This document shows positions 1 to 11,990 of a DNA stretch of 64,000 nucleotides, in pieces. The stretch covers positions 27,572,756-27,636,755 of the forward strand of contig CP141147.1 of the NCBI GenBank assembly GCA_035235625.1, written 5' to 3'. The notes below the pieces were generated by a model. That model was not told the origin of the DNA and did no database searches. It saw only the letters and a list, made by a program, of their open reading frames with translations. This DNA comes from Saururus chinensis (taxonomy: Eukaryota > Streptophyta > Magnoliopsida > Piperales > Saururaceae). Each line of letters opens with the position of its first letter. Position 1 is the stretch's first letter. Made by a program: the position numbers and the translations under genes.

Positions 1-885
1 TGAAAAGTTTTGGTCTTTATTTGTCAAAAGATGTAAAAAGAAAAAAGTGCTTTCTCTTTAATTAAAATTTTAAAATTATACTATTTATACCCTTTGTCCT
101 TTGCCGTAAAAGAGTTTCCAATGCTTCTCATCCACAATGAGCTTGAGTATAACAAATACATAAAAATTATTTATTTATAAAATTCATAGATTAATTATCC
201 TTAAGCATTCCTTACACTCATAAACAATGAACATAAAATGTTTTTCCTTCTCTCTCCCCATTCATCACACTCTTTTGTCAATGCCAAACTTGGCAATCGC
301 AGCCACTAAAATGTTGTCACTAAATAGAGATACGACCAGAGTAATTGGTAAATAAAAATCATATTTTTCACTTTAAGATAGAGCCTAGCTGACTTGTTTT
401 TATCGTTTTCATCACATTTAAAGGAAAGGAAGGAACATGGCTTTTAAAGATCGTAGGACCAGAGTAAATATGGCCTTCGTCGTGGCTTACCATTTTGCTG
501 TCTACAAGATGTGGCATTGGTCTTACGTCTAAAAATTACTACATTAAATTTAGAAGAAGTAAACCTTAAAGATGTTTTTTGTAATTTAAGAGAAGTCTAT
601 CACAATAAATAAAAGGTCATTTTAGAAGAGATTTTGAAATATCTCCTCCACTATGAGGAAGAGATGATATTTTCTCCCAAACTCATACACCTTTTACACA
701 ACACCACATGTATTTGACCATGGGCCTTTCCATTGACAATGAGAGAACCAACCGCCGTAACATACGCGTTTCAGCTATTGGTTTGTTTAATTAATTATCA
801 TCGTGACTCATGATTCAAGGGGCATGCGGATTAACTCTCTTTATTCAAAATCCAACTGTTAGAGATATATTGTAAATTTTAATTA
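1..885. other. AT-rich intergenic sequence, no gene seen
   Basis: Stops are frequent in all frames and nothing resembles a protein family or an RNA gene. No clear repeat structure was found before the Tourist-like element that begins at 886. Confidence 0.5.
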
Positions 886-1753
886 GGGTACATTTGGTAA
901 TATGGTTTTAAGGGGTATGATTTTTAAATGTATGAGATTTGGTCCAAATCTCATATTTGGGAATCTGTCTTGGATAAGATTTGATTTTAGCCTAACTTCT
1001 ACCCTAATCCCATGATTTGAAATTTTGAATAGGCTGCTTTTGGCAACATAGTTTTAAAGGATGTGATTTTTATGTGCATAAGATTTGGTCCAAATCTCAT
1101 GTTGGGAATCCGTCTTGGATGGGATTTGATTTTTGCCTAATTCTCACCCCAAATCCCATTATTTATATTAGTTGTAAAAATATACAATTTAGAAATCACA
1201 TCCTGATAGATGCTCTTTTGAAATCTCACAGTTGTGAAATTTGTTTCCTTTCTTTTTACTTGTACACCTTTGTTCTTCTCTCCCACAACTCTCTCAATGT
1301 CTTCATTCAATCAATCTCTCTCATCTCCCCCAACCCTCTCTTGAAAAATAAAATTAGGTTGTATTTATTAGCCATATAAACCCCCTCTCCTCTATTTATT
1401 CCAGCCCTAGAGTGATATTATTGTTGCCTTATATTGACACCACCCCCGCCTTATTCTTTTGAGGTGCCATGTCTATCTTATTCAATCGAAGTGAACCACA
1501 AGAATAAAAGTTCCGCAAAAGTTCATTTTCTTCATACTTTGCAAAAGATGCAAAAATTAATATTAATAGATTTAGTAGTATTAAAATCTAAATCTAAATC
1601 AGACCATCACAAGTTTTTTAAAATCTCACAATAAAATTACACTATTCCTAAATATCAATAATATTAAATATTAATTTTAAAAATCACATGATTTAAATTT
1701 ATGTAAATTTAAATTATACCTAAAAACTAAAATCAAAGTTGCTAAATGCATTT
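886..1753. mobile_element. Tourist/PIF-Harbinger-like MITE
   Basis: The left end reads GGGTACATTTGGTAATATGG. The right end, reverse-complemented, reads AAATGCATTTAGCAACTTTG, so the ends form an imperfect terminal inverted repeat. Both ends are flanked by TTA (883-885 and 1754-1756), the 3-bp target typical of PIF/Harbinger elements. The first 300 bp hold a tandem copy of the subterminal segment: a block with GAGATTTGGTCCAAATCTCA near 928 recurs as AAGATTTGGTCCAAATCTCA near 1080. There is no coding capacity beyond short chance ORFs. The class call rests on the TSD length and the terminal sequence only. Confidence 0.5.
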
Positions 1754-1764
1754 TTATAATGTAA

Positions 1765-1866
1765 TATTCTCTTTGTTTTAAAATAAGTGTCCTATTTAGA
1801 AAATTAATTTAATGTAAAATAAATGTCCTATTTACTTAGTTGTCACCTACATTCTCTTTTTTTATG

Positions 1867-1954
<88 letters not shown>

Positions 1955-2081
1955 ATATATATATATTATTAATTTATTCTATGTATTAATAAATAAAAAG
2001 TAAGTTTAATTTTTTTCTTAATATGAGATAACTTAAATATTTAACTTTTATAAATAAAATATTTATTTGTGAACGGAGGGT
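1765..2081. mobile_element. Stowaway-like MITE expanded by a TA microsatellite
   Basis: The left part (TTCTCTTTGTTTTAAAATAA, with GTGTCCTATTTA following) and the right end (GAACGGAGGGTTA) resemble the familiar CTCCCTCCGTTC-type ends of plant Tc1/mariner MITEs, with TA at the left boundary. The centre is occupied by a long TA run. The boundaries are approximate. Confidence 0.4.
1869..1966. repeat. (TA)n microsatellite
   Basis: Nearly uninterrupted alternating TA over about 95 bp with one TTTA interruption, lying inside the Stowaway-like element. Confidence 0.9.
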
Positions 2082-4806
2082 TAAAATGGGTAAATTTTTT
2101 CATATTCCTATCTGACGATGAGCCCACCCCAAGTTATGCAATGGAGCTATTGATTTTTAAAATTAACGACATACACACAAGCACATGTTATTATATTACT
2201 TACACTAATGTGTATTAGCATGTACACTATTGATATTATAAATGAACAATTCTTATACATGGCTAATTATAATAAGGAACATGAAAATTCTTTCTAAAGA
2301 AAGGGATAAAAATTAGGATTTGCAAAGCGTAGGAAGAAGGCAAAGGTTTGTAAAAGCAGGTTCGTGGGGGTTGTAGCCGCTAACGGGAGACGGCGCATAT
2401 GGGAGGGGGCATGTGGGGCCAGCTAGGGCATGTGTGCCTCGGTTGTAGGTGGAAGCAATTAAAGGGAAGAAGGGAAGGACAAGGCATGAATCATGATTAA
2501 AAAGCCTTCTTAAAAAACGAGTTGCTTAAAGGGCCAAGGGTTGGGATTTGGAAAAGATAGCAAGGGCGAAGGGGATTGAATCGGGTTATTAGTGGTGAGG
2601 ATTCTGCAGTGTTCAGTCGCTGTCTTCTTGTTTAATTAGGGTTAGTGGTGGGGGCTGCTTGTGGCTTTTTCCTTGGACTGTAGGCAGGGCATCTATTGAT
2701 CAAATGATTAAAAGACAAAGCTAGGGATTATGATAGTAAATGATGATAAGGTGTTTTGTATTACCAAACAACAGAAGGGTTTTCATCATTTGGCAGCCAC
2801 CACGGGTGTTCGTTGGCAATGCTTAGCGGCCACCTTAGTTATGGGATTTGATGAGAGGCCTGAATTATCATATATCACCAGCCAAAAAAAGCCAATAAAT
2901 TATTAGTTTTAAATTAGATAGAATTTTTGTTACAAGGGTTGTTTCACTCTTTAGGACCTAGTCTCTTAGAGTACGTATCTTGCAGCCAATGATCTCCTTA
3001 GAGCACAAATAAAATTCATACGAGTAAATCGGTTTTAACTGACGACATGAGGTCTCATGGTCCTAACCATTGGTTATACTAATTTTGTAGTGTCAGTACA
3101 TTATTATTTATTTTTAAGAAGATAAAAAAGATAATTTAATTTTAGGGTATTTTTAATAATGCTCATTTTGTAGAGTGGTGTCGCAGTGGCTGGTGGGCGA
3201 GGCTAAAGGAGGCACAAAGTATAAAAATTCTGACTTTAAATCAATTTACTACACAAAATACATAAACATGCATAATTATAACTAATAATCATGCAAATTA
3301 GGGCATAAGATGAATCAAAATGTAATAGAGGATAAATACGGACTTACATGTGGCTCCCCATGACGTCATTTTCCCCTTATGCCCATTCTCAATTGAATCA
3401 CAAATTAATTAAGCAAGGAGAGAAAATTACTTTGTAGATCCTTCAAACAACTTTTTTCTTAGATGGAGAACTCAACAATGAGGCATCTGATTCCTTGTTC
3501 TTGAAGCCACAAAACCGTGAAGAAGAGGATTCCTCTCTAACACCACGCACAAGAGAGAATAGGGGGAGAGGAGAGGGCGGCCAGCAAACAATGGGCCTCA
3601 CCACACAAGGGGGGGAATGGGAGAGAGAGGAGAGGAGAGGAGGCGGCCCTTCATTCAGGGCCTCCTCCTCTCTCATAACCCCTATTTATACTCCCTCTTC
3701 TATTCTTAAGTGAACTTCAATTAAATACGCCTCCTTTTGATTTCACTGGGTTCTTCTTAGAGGTTATGACACAATAAGAGCGGGCTCTAAAAAGGACTGG
3801 ACCCCCTACACATGGCCGAGCCAGCGACAGAGTCGGACCCCTCGATAACTATAGGTTCGACCATCAACATTAATTTGTGAGTCGGGCCTCACAATGTGAT
3901 AATGTACACCCTAGTCACATGTCTAGTATGTGTATATGATGAATGTGGGTCCTATACGAATTTGTGTCGTAATGGCTCATATTGGGACTGTGCGACTACC
4001 CCCACTAACCTTGGACCCTGTAGCCCATACTGACTTACCCGAACCACAAATAAAGTAGACTAACATGGGCCCAATCCCATACCCTGGTTCAACAAATTTC
4101 ACATAAAATCTTGTCTTAACCTAAATTCTAAGTCTTGTCATTACTACTTAATTCTTATATTAATTTTCAAAGTGGAATGTTGCCTTCTTGCTTTCCTTTC
4201 CTATGGCTCAACTAACATAGGGGCAGTTCGCCGCTCAGCAGCCATCTTTTAGATCAGGAAGCAAAACAGATTATCAATTGAAACGGATTTCTAAATAACT
4301 TAGCATGTTTAGAAGAGTAATACTATTTCTCCTTCAACAATCTCACTTTACAACCCAATAATGACCTTTATTAAATTATGAGGCCCACTATGTCAAAATA
4401 CGGTGATCAATACAAATAGTGGGTTCTAACACGAGATTTTTGACTTTGAAGAAGCATATTTTTCTGTTCACATTGTATAGTGCTCAACCTGTGGTAATTT
4501 CTCCAAAGCGTAGGAACCAATTTGCATACTTCAAATCTATGGCAGCTAAAATCAACATGATTGCAAGGTTGAACTCTATATTCAGTAATTGTCGACAATC
4601 TAAAACTTCGTTGATTCTCATAAAGGTTGTTCATTTGCATTTTCTACTTTTTTGTCACTCTGTTGAAAAGATTTGCTAGATATTTGCATGTATATTAAAA
4701 CTTTGTAATGTATAAAAAACACTCAAAATTTAACTAAAAGAGATCCCTACAGCCATGGAGGTAGTAAGAAGCAAAAAGTTCAAAATATATAAGGATAATA
4801 ATTTTT
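2082..4806. other. Intergenic sequence, no supported gene
   Basis: ORFs here are short, overlap on opposite strands (for example 3443-3713) and have low-complexity GA/CT-rich composition. No splice-consistent conserved peptide was recognised. A GA-rich patch lies at 3530-3650. Confidence 0.4.
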
Positions 4807-4940
4807 CTACGTCACTTTTTGTCCAATAAAATTTTACACTAAGTTTTGATTAGAGGAAGAAAAGCGGGTCTTTGTTCCCTTTTCTCCTTCTAATCAAAAC
4901 CGTGCATGTATATAATTTTGTTATGTAAAAAGTAATGTAG
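4807..4940. mobile_element. MITE-like 134-bp near-palindrome
   Basis: The two arms, about 65 bp each, are reverse complements of one another with modest mismatch. The left arm begins CTACGTCACTTTTTG and reaches GTTTTGATTAGAGGAAGAAA; the right arm runs from CTTCTAATCAAAAC to AAAAAGTAATGTAG. Almost no loop remains. Such structures are usually short MITEs or hairpin-forming elements. No clear target-site duplication was found. Confidence 0.5.
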
Positions 4941-5608
4941 GGTTATCACCGTCCTATACATAGCTCTCACACCCTGAATACAAGAAGTTACAACTCTTGA
5001 TTATGGAATTCTAGGCCAGTCATGCCTTTTTTAATACCTTATCAGTCATGGTAAGGCAAGACAGTAATCTTAGGAAAAGAAAAAAGTGATGAACATCATC
5101 TCTTCAGTATCCGTTTTTTGGTGCATGTAAGTACAACATATGCTGCTTATACTTCTTTGGCTTTATCAATTAATACTTTACAGTTTGCGCAAGTCTCATG
5201 TGTGAGGTTGGTGGAAGATTTGACACTCGGAAATGGACCATACCTACAAATACAAAAGAAAAAGTTACAATGGAGATGTTTACGTTGAACACACTTATCA
5301 TACATGTAGTGTGCTTGTGATTAGTGTGTGTCGTTTCCACCATACCACCACTATTAGCTTGGTACATCTTCGTTGGTTTAGGATGGCTCATTGGTGTTGA
5401 TATCTCGGGGAAGCCTTCCATGAACTGTCAATTAAAGCGAACTCTCAATCTATTGTCTAATGTAGCAATATAACATTATTACATGTCTTCCAACAACACC
5501 ATTAAACTTTAGTTTCTTTTACTAAATAAGCATAAACAAATAGTCTCAATGCTATTAATAACTGCCTACCCAAGTCTCATATGATTAGTCTTTTATTCCT
5601 AAGTGATA
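4941..5608. other. Intergenic sequence, no supported gene
   Basis: An 83-codon minus-strand ORF at 5170-5421 has no recognisable domain and no upstream gene context. Nothing else was seen. Confidence 0.4.
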
Positions 5609-6048
5609 AGTGTTATTTTTGTACCTTAGTAAGTATTATGATGAAATAAATTCACTGGAAAAAAAATAATTGAATCAAGCAAAAATGCTCTATTCTTAAG
5701 ACAGAATTTGTCACCATACTGGTGTTAAGGATATACTTGGGTGCCTACCTCCTACGATAAAATAATCAACCACACATTGTAGAAGCACCTTCACACAGCG
5801 CCTGCAACATACCACATTGTAAAATGCTCTCACTGAAAACTCAGAGACGGAAATCCAATAAAGGATGATGCAAAAAATAATTTTTAGTATTTTATAAGAA
5901 ATCACATTGAAGACAACCCATCCTATTCAAATAGATGCGTCTGTCCTTTAACAGACACATTTTAGTGAGAATAAAACTTAACCCAATTTGGGTGAAGAGA
6001 AAACCAAATGAATTTATCCCAAAAATAATTATCTTACTAACCCAACCC
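5609..6048. mobile_element. LTR-like repeat, probable partner of the repeat at 22982
   Basis: Starts TGTTATTTTTGTACCTT and shares several blocks in the same order with 22982-23210: a TATAAGAAATC block followed by TTGAAGACAACC, then AGAGAAAACCAAATGAATTT. Together the two copies flank the first LTR nest and the copia-like gag remnant, as expected for two LTRs of one old minus-strand element. The pairing is an inference. The element is a broken fossil. Confidence 0.45.
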
Positions 6049-7319
6049 TGTAAGAACTCTTATTTTGAACCAACTTACTTTCAATTTTATTTATTATTTA
6101 ATCATCATTATGCGATTCAAGCTATTTCTGATTAATTTTGATAATTTTTAGAAATAAAGGTGATTGCTAAAGGTTTTAAATAAAAATAACTTCATATTTA
6201 CAAGTTTTAAGTGAATCTAAACCATTTATGAATTTTTAGATTTTTTACAAATTTCTCAAAAATTAGGGTTTCGTGGGACCCCCCCTGTGGGCCCCACGGT
6301 CGAATTTGGGGGTTTTAGTCCAAAATGTCCCATACATCAAAGCAAGTCATTACAAAAAAAAATTAGATTTTTTCTAGTCCAAATTAGAGTTTAAATGGCC
6401 AAAAATACCTATTTTTAGTTAAATATTTTATTCTCACTCTAAGTTTTAATTAGATATAGTTCATTCTTTCCTATAAAATAAAAGAGGCTAACCTTTTCCC
6501 ATTTGGGAAAGGGCTGAGCCAGAGAATCAGGAGCCTAATCCCTAATTAGGCCCAAAAAGAAAGTAATTAGAGGTAATATTTCCTTAATTATTGCTTAATC
6601 ATTACAGTTTTCTTAAACTCCTCTTAATCTTATCTTCCTCCATTGATTCTGTCACGCCCCGGCGATGCCCAACCCGAGCCGAACCCGGTCCAGGGGCCGG
6701 TCAAGCGCGCGGGGGCGACGAAGTGAAATTGAGAAAAGATCTAGCAGAAGACTTAACCCTAACCACGGGCGATTTAACAGAATTACGGAGTACGCACAAT
6801 CCTTTGAGCAAGAGTAAATAAGAAGGAAGAAAGAGAGTTGTTTATCACAAAGTAAACAACCAATCTCAAACCCACATACATAGTTAACTAAAGCCCACAC
6901 TGGCTCAAATAAGTCTTAAGCAAACATAACTATAAAATGTGACATAAATCCAAAACAAAGAACCCTACACAAAGGTTCTAACATAAAGCATAAAACCAAA
7001 GAAGATAAGTCACACAACGATCTCCATGATCACATCCTAGCCATCTCCGACCTTTCCTCAAAGAGGAGATCTTGTCCGTCTGCGTGTCACGCAGCCCCAA
7101 ATCAAAATACAAGAAAGAGGGGTGAGTTTAACAAACTCAGCAATGGTTTTTAATATCACTATCAACATCGAAAATACGATAGCATAGCAATATAAATATT
7201 CCGATCAAAGATTAACATGGTGCATCATTTTCTGATCACACATACACATCACCTAAAAACTGCATCATAGTGCATAATCCACATAATTTCATTCTCATCA
7301 TAATCACCCTGCATGAAAT

Positions 7320-7750
7320 GTATCTCTAACATACATATTCTATCATGCATCACATCAAAATCAACCTGCATGGATGTATCTCTAACATACATATTCCCAC
7401 ATGCATTATATCATAATCAACCTGCATGGATGTATCTCTAACATACATATTCCCACATGTGTCATATCATACTCAACCTGCATGAATGTATCTCTAACAT
7501 ATATATTCTATCATGCATCACATCATAATCAACCTACATGAATGTATCTCTAACATACATATTCCATCATGCATCACATCATAATCAACTTGCATGAATG
7601 TATCTCTAACATACGTATTTCATCATGCATCATATCATAATCAACCTGCATGAATGTATCTCTAACATACGTATTTCATCATGCATCATATCATAATTAA
7701 CCTGCATGAATGTATCTCTAACATACATATTTCATTATGCATAATATCAT
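7320..7750. repeat. 56-bp minisatellite inside alpha LTR copy 2
   Basis: About eight units containing TGTATCTCTAACATACATAT. Unit starts at 7367, 7423 and 7479 give a 56-bp period. The repeat is much degraded in plus-strand alpha copies 1, 3 and 4. Confidence 0.9.
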
Positions 7751-8989
7751 AACATCCTCCATCAAGGAGTAATCACAAATTGGTGTCACACAGACGGGAA
7801 CATAGACAAGGCCACGAAGGCGTGTCATAGTCCAAAATTCTACACAAGAATTCAAGAAAAATCGGGGTTGTCAATCCCTAAAGATCTGCTCACCCTGGAC
7901 GATCCTAGCCAAGGATGTCCATTCTCACACAGAGAATCTAGAGCAGGGGTGTTCGCCCAGGGACATCTCCTGCGGAGGGAAAAGCCCGAGTTCTCACACA
8001 GAGAACCCTAGAACACGTGGTAGCGGGTGCACGTGGCATACCACACTGGATTCTCAGGGTCCAGATGACACTCATAATAGCATTCTCACAATCCGCAAGA
8101 CAAGTACACAACTCGTCCCCACATAATTCCATTCAACTAGACTCAACCCGGGGAGTGCACTCGTTCCACACAGGAACTCAAATCAAAATATGTCCTTTCG
8201 GACCAATCAACTTACGATTAATCCACGATCGATCAATCCAGCACACAATTTCACCACATTGCATCCAATCGGTCAAATTCGATTAACCTCGATGATGCCT
8301 CAATTGGAAATCTATTTTCATGATGCATACAACATGGTACATATGTGGGCAAGGCATACATGAATCTTAATCCATGATAAGTGTTTTCATTAGCCCCTAA
8401 TGCATCATTCATAATCACAATATCAAGCTTCAACATCATCATTTAACCCCCACATGTGTGTGTGTAACTAGTAGAAGCACTCCACACAATGCATGCCAAC
8501 ATGCTTGAAATTAAACTCACTACCACACTACACATGTGAATTACCATCTAAACATGAATTCCAGTGGAAATCATAGGAGAAGAATCGTCGAAATCATAAC
8601 TCAAATCAAAACTCAACCACAAAGGTTAAACACATATAAGATCATTCATTTCATCATTGAGTCATGACATTCACCAACATCCACACATCAACTAACTACA
8701 TTCTATCATGACAAATCAGTCCATTAATAGGTTGTAGTTCTACTGAAAATATGCTTAATCAAAGGGAATCAACCATTCATAATTCCAAGATGACAATTCC
8801 AACATCATGTCACAAAACATAAGTCATTCCACAAATCTCTAAGCATATATCTCAACTCCATAACCTCAATAGTATGCCTTTCCAGTAGCATAATATAGCT
8901 TAAAACACTCCACATTCATATGAAATTGGCAAGCTAAAGTGGAATCGTCAAAATAAACATCATGCAATAGAACACAAATCTGCTGTGTA

Positions 8990-9155
8990 GCCGTTCGAAC
9001 GCCCTTCAGGCCGTTCGATAGGCTAAACGTAAAAATTTGAAATTCACAATTTGGCTGTTCGAACGCCTAGCAGGCCATTCGATCGGCTGAACTAGAAAAC
9101 TGTCGTTCCGACAGTGTTGCCGTTCGAATGCCTAGAAGGGCCGTTCGAACGCCAA
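8990..9155. repeat. Paired CGTTCGAACG-type palindromes in an alpha LTR
   Basis: Three successive pairs of a 10-bp palindrome (CGTTCGAACG or one-base relatives such as CGTTCGATAG), the members of a pair about 10-15 bp apart. Other alpha copies carry the equivalent box at 10755-10815, 18655-18712 and 45095-45200, partly with CGATCGATCG in its place. Confidence 0.75.
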
Positions 9156-11990
9156 CAAGGCAGAACTGAACCATCTTCTTCCTTTCGCAATTCCAAACCG
9201 AAACACCATTAATAACACTTCAAATCCACATCTAACACCCTAATCATCATCAAAAGTCCTTCATGACTTCCAAAATGTTAAACCATAACATAATAATACA
9301 AAACCCTAAGAAATTGGGATTAAGTATTTCTATTTTCTAATCATGCCATTAACAAACCAAATCAAGTAATCTCCATTCGAAATAAGCCAAAAATTAAGAG
9401 TTTTACCATGGATAAACTGAAGTTTCAAAAATCCATTACCTTAGCACTTGATTAAGCTCGGATTTGAGGGTCACCCTTCTTGAAAACCTTCCAAACACAT
9501 TGAGTGAATTAAACTCCATTAAAAATCGATTTACCAAAGAAATCCCTAATTAAAACTTAGATCTAGGGCTTGTTGAACATAAAAATTGAATTTTGAAAGC
9601 TATGGTTTGTAGTAAAACACAAATCAGTAGTTTTTAATGTCCAAAAACGAATTGAAACAAGAGGGAAATAGTAGATTTGGAAGAGATTAAGAAGAAAGCT
9701 AGGGTTTAGTGCTTAATTAGAGTAGGCTTACCTTAATCGCCTTCTAATCCGAGCCTAATTGGGGATTAGGCCAGACCTCCCTCCTTAGCCTATTCCCAAA
9801 AATGAAAATGGCTCAGGTTTGCCATTTTATAATAAGGGTTGGGGTATGCATGGGTAAGTTATGGGGTGTAAATAGAAAAAGTAGGCTAAAAATGGGTATT
9901 TTGCAAATTTAAGCACTAATTAAGCCTAAGAAAATTCTGAAAATTTTTGTATGGGCTTAAGTAGACATTTGGGTTCATTTGACCCAAAAACCGAAATTTC
10001 GACGGTGGGGCCCACAAGGGTCCTGCCAAAACCCTAATTTTTGGAGAAATAGTAAAAATTCAGAAAAATCCCAAAAATTCACATTTGTTTCAAAATCACT
10101 TAAAACCACTAATCTTAAAAATAATTTTGATTAAAACCATCATAAATACTATTTATTTACAAAATCACCGAATAAATCAGAAAAAGCTTAATATCACGAT
10201 AACCGATAATTTAAAGAAAACCAAAACCGGTTTAGAGATGAGGGTCCTTACAGATTCAATCCATTTCCAAACTATTATATCACAATTTTACTCCTCTACC
10301 TCAAACCCTAGCATTCAAAAATTCGATTTTATGTCTCCTATGCTTTAGATTTAGGGTTTATTTTATGATTTTTAAGTTTAAATCGGGTTTAAATGAGTAT
10401 TAACATAAAAAACATACTTTTGGAAGGTTTCGAAGGTGATAAAAGAGTAAATCCGACTCAAACAAAGTTGAGAGGTAATGGATTTTTATCCCAGTCATAA
10501 TATGTATGCAAATCTCGATTTTTATGTGTTTTGATTAAATGAGTTTCATATTCAGGGCTTTAATGATAGATTTTTAAAAAGTTAATCTTTTGCCTTGATT
10601 ACTAAGGGTTTTAATTTGAAATGAGTTGATTTAATATTTAGGAAATATTTAATTTAATTTTGATGGTGTATGAGACTTGGAATGAAGATTTTAAGCTCCA
10701 TTAATAGTGTTTTGGTTTTTAATTTTGAAAGGAAGCAGAAGACTTCGATCTGACTTGTTGGCGATCAATCTAGTCTAGTGGTTGATCGATTGGGCCGATC
10801 GATCAGCTACACAGCAGATTTGGCCCTTGTTGGCTGTTTTACTTATTTTGGTATTTTTACTTCCAATTGATATTTCTATTGTTTATGTGAAGTGTTTTGA
10901 ATTAGAATAAACTACTAGAAGGATATGTTTTCTAGGTTGGGATTTATGAAGCACGCTTAAGTAATTTGTGGTATTACATGATTATGATTAGACATGTTAG
11001 CATTGATTTCCTTAAATCTATGGTTGATGAAATTCTTATCTTGAAGCATGTTCTAGTAAGGTTAGTATATGACAATGTTATGATATGTCATCTTATAATA
11101 TGAATGAATTATGGGTGAATGGTGATATCATGTTTTAGCTTCATGTATAAATTAATTATGCTTGTAGAAGTTGAGTATTTGATTTCACATGAATGAAATG
11201 ATAATTTAACGATAAATTTTACCCATGATTTCAGTTGGTAAATATGATTATATTTTATCAAAGCATGTGTGTATTGCCTTATGAGATATTGTCAAAGCAT
11301 AGTCATGTACTTAAAAATGTATGAGCACACACATGGGGAATTTATTTATGAAATGGTGATTGTTTATGACTCGAATATTATGCATGTGGAGACTGATGGG
11401 AGCACATTCTATGAGTTGGAATTCACGTAGAGATTGCTCATGTATGTATCATGTTATGTGCATCATGAAACGGACTTCATGAATGAAAATTTTACCGATG
11501 TTTAGCTGTGATTGAAAGATTGGATGCAATGATGTGAGATTGCATGCCGGATTAATCGATCGTTGGCTTAATCGAAACCTTGTTGATCCAAAAGGACATG
11601 ATTTCGATTTGAGTTCTTGTGTGGAACATGAATACTCCCTGGGTTGAGTAGATCTGAATTGTTAATGTGGTTGAGATTTATTTATTGAGACAGTCAAACC
11701 TGGACCCTCAGAATCCATAGTGGTATGCCTTCGTGCACCAGCTACCATGTGTTCTAGTTTCCCATGTGGGATTCAGACTCTCCCAAGGCACAGATGTCCT
11801 CGGCAAACATGTTTCACTATGGTTATGTAAGAAATTCAGACGTTCTTGGACAGGACTGTCCTGAGCAAGCAGACCAACTCTAGGTTTCCGAAAGGAAATT
11901 GGACTTCCCTTGTGGATTGTCCTGGGTGAGTAGTGGGGCTCACTACACCCAAACAACCTAGGTTTCCTTTCGGAAATCGGATTGATGTCT

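Larger units (their letters stand above)
6650..10252 (-). mobile_element. Alpha-family solo LTR (3.6 kb), copy 2
   Basis: Terminates TGTCACGCCCC...GGTCCTTACA on the plus strand. It is bracketed by the exact 5-bp duplication GATTC (6645-6649 and 10253-10257), which is diagnostic for integrase-mediated insertion into alpha copy 1. It has no gag or pol, no primer-binding site and no second LTR, so it reads as a solo LTR. It carries a 56-bp minisatellite (7320-7750) and paired palindromes (8990-9155). Copy 5 at 42939 is a close sibling. It looks whole as an LTR. Confidence 0.85.

Noticed and set aside
4407-4679. Two opposing ORFs of 77 and 86 codons
   Set aside because: They overlap on opposite strands, have no recognisable domain and no conserved neighbours.
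7320-7750. CRISPR-like regular repeat array
   Set aside because: Units are contiguous 56-bp tandem repeats without unique spacers, inside a plant LTR.
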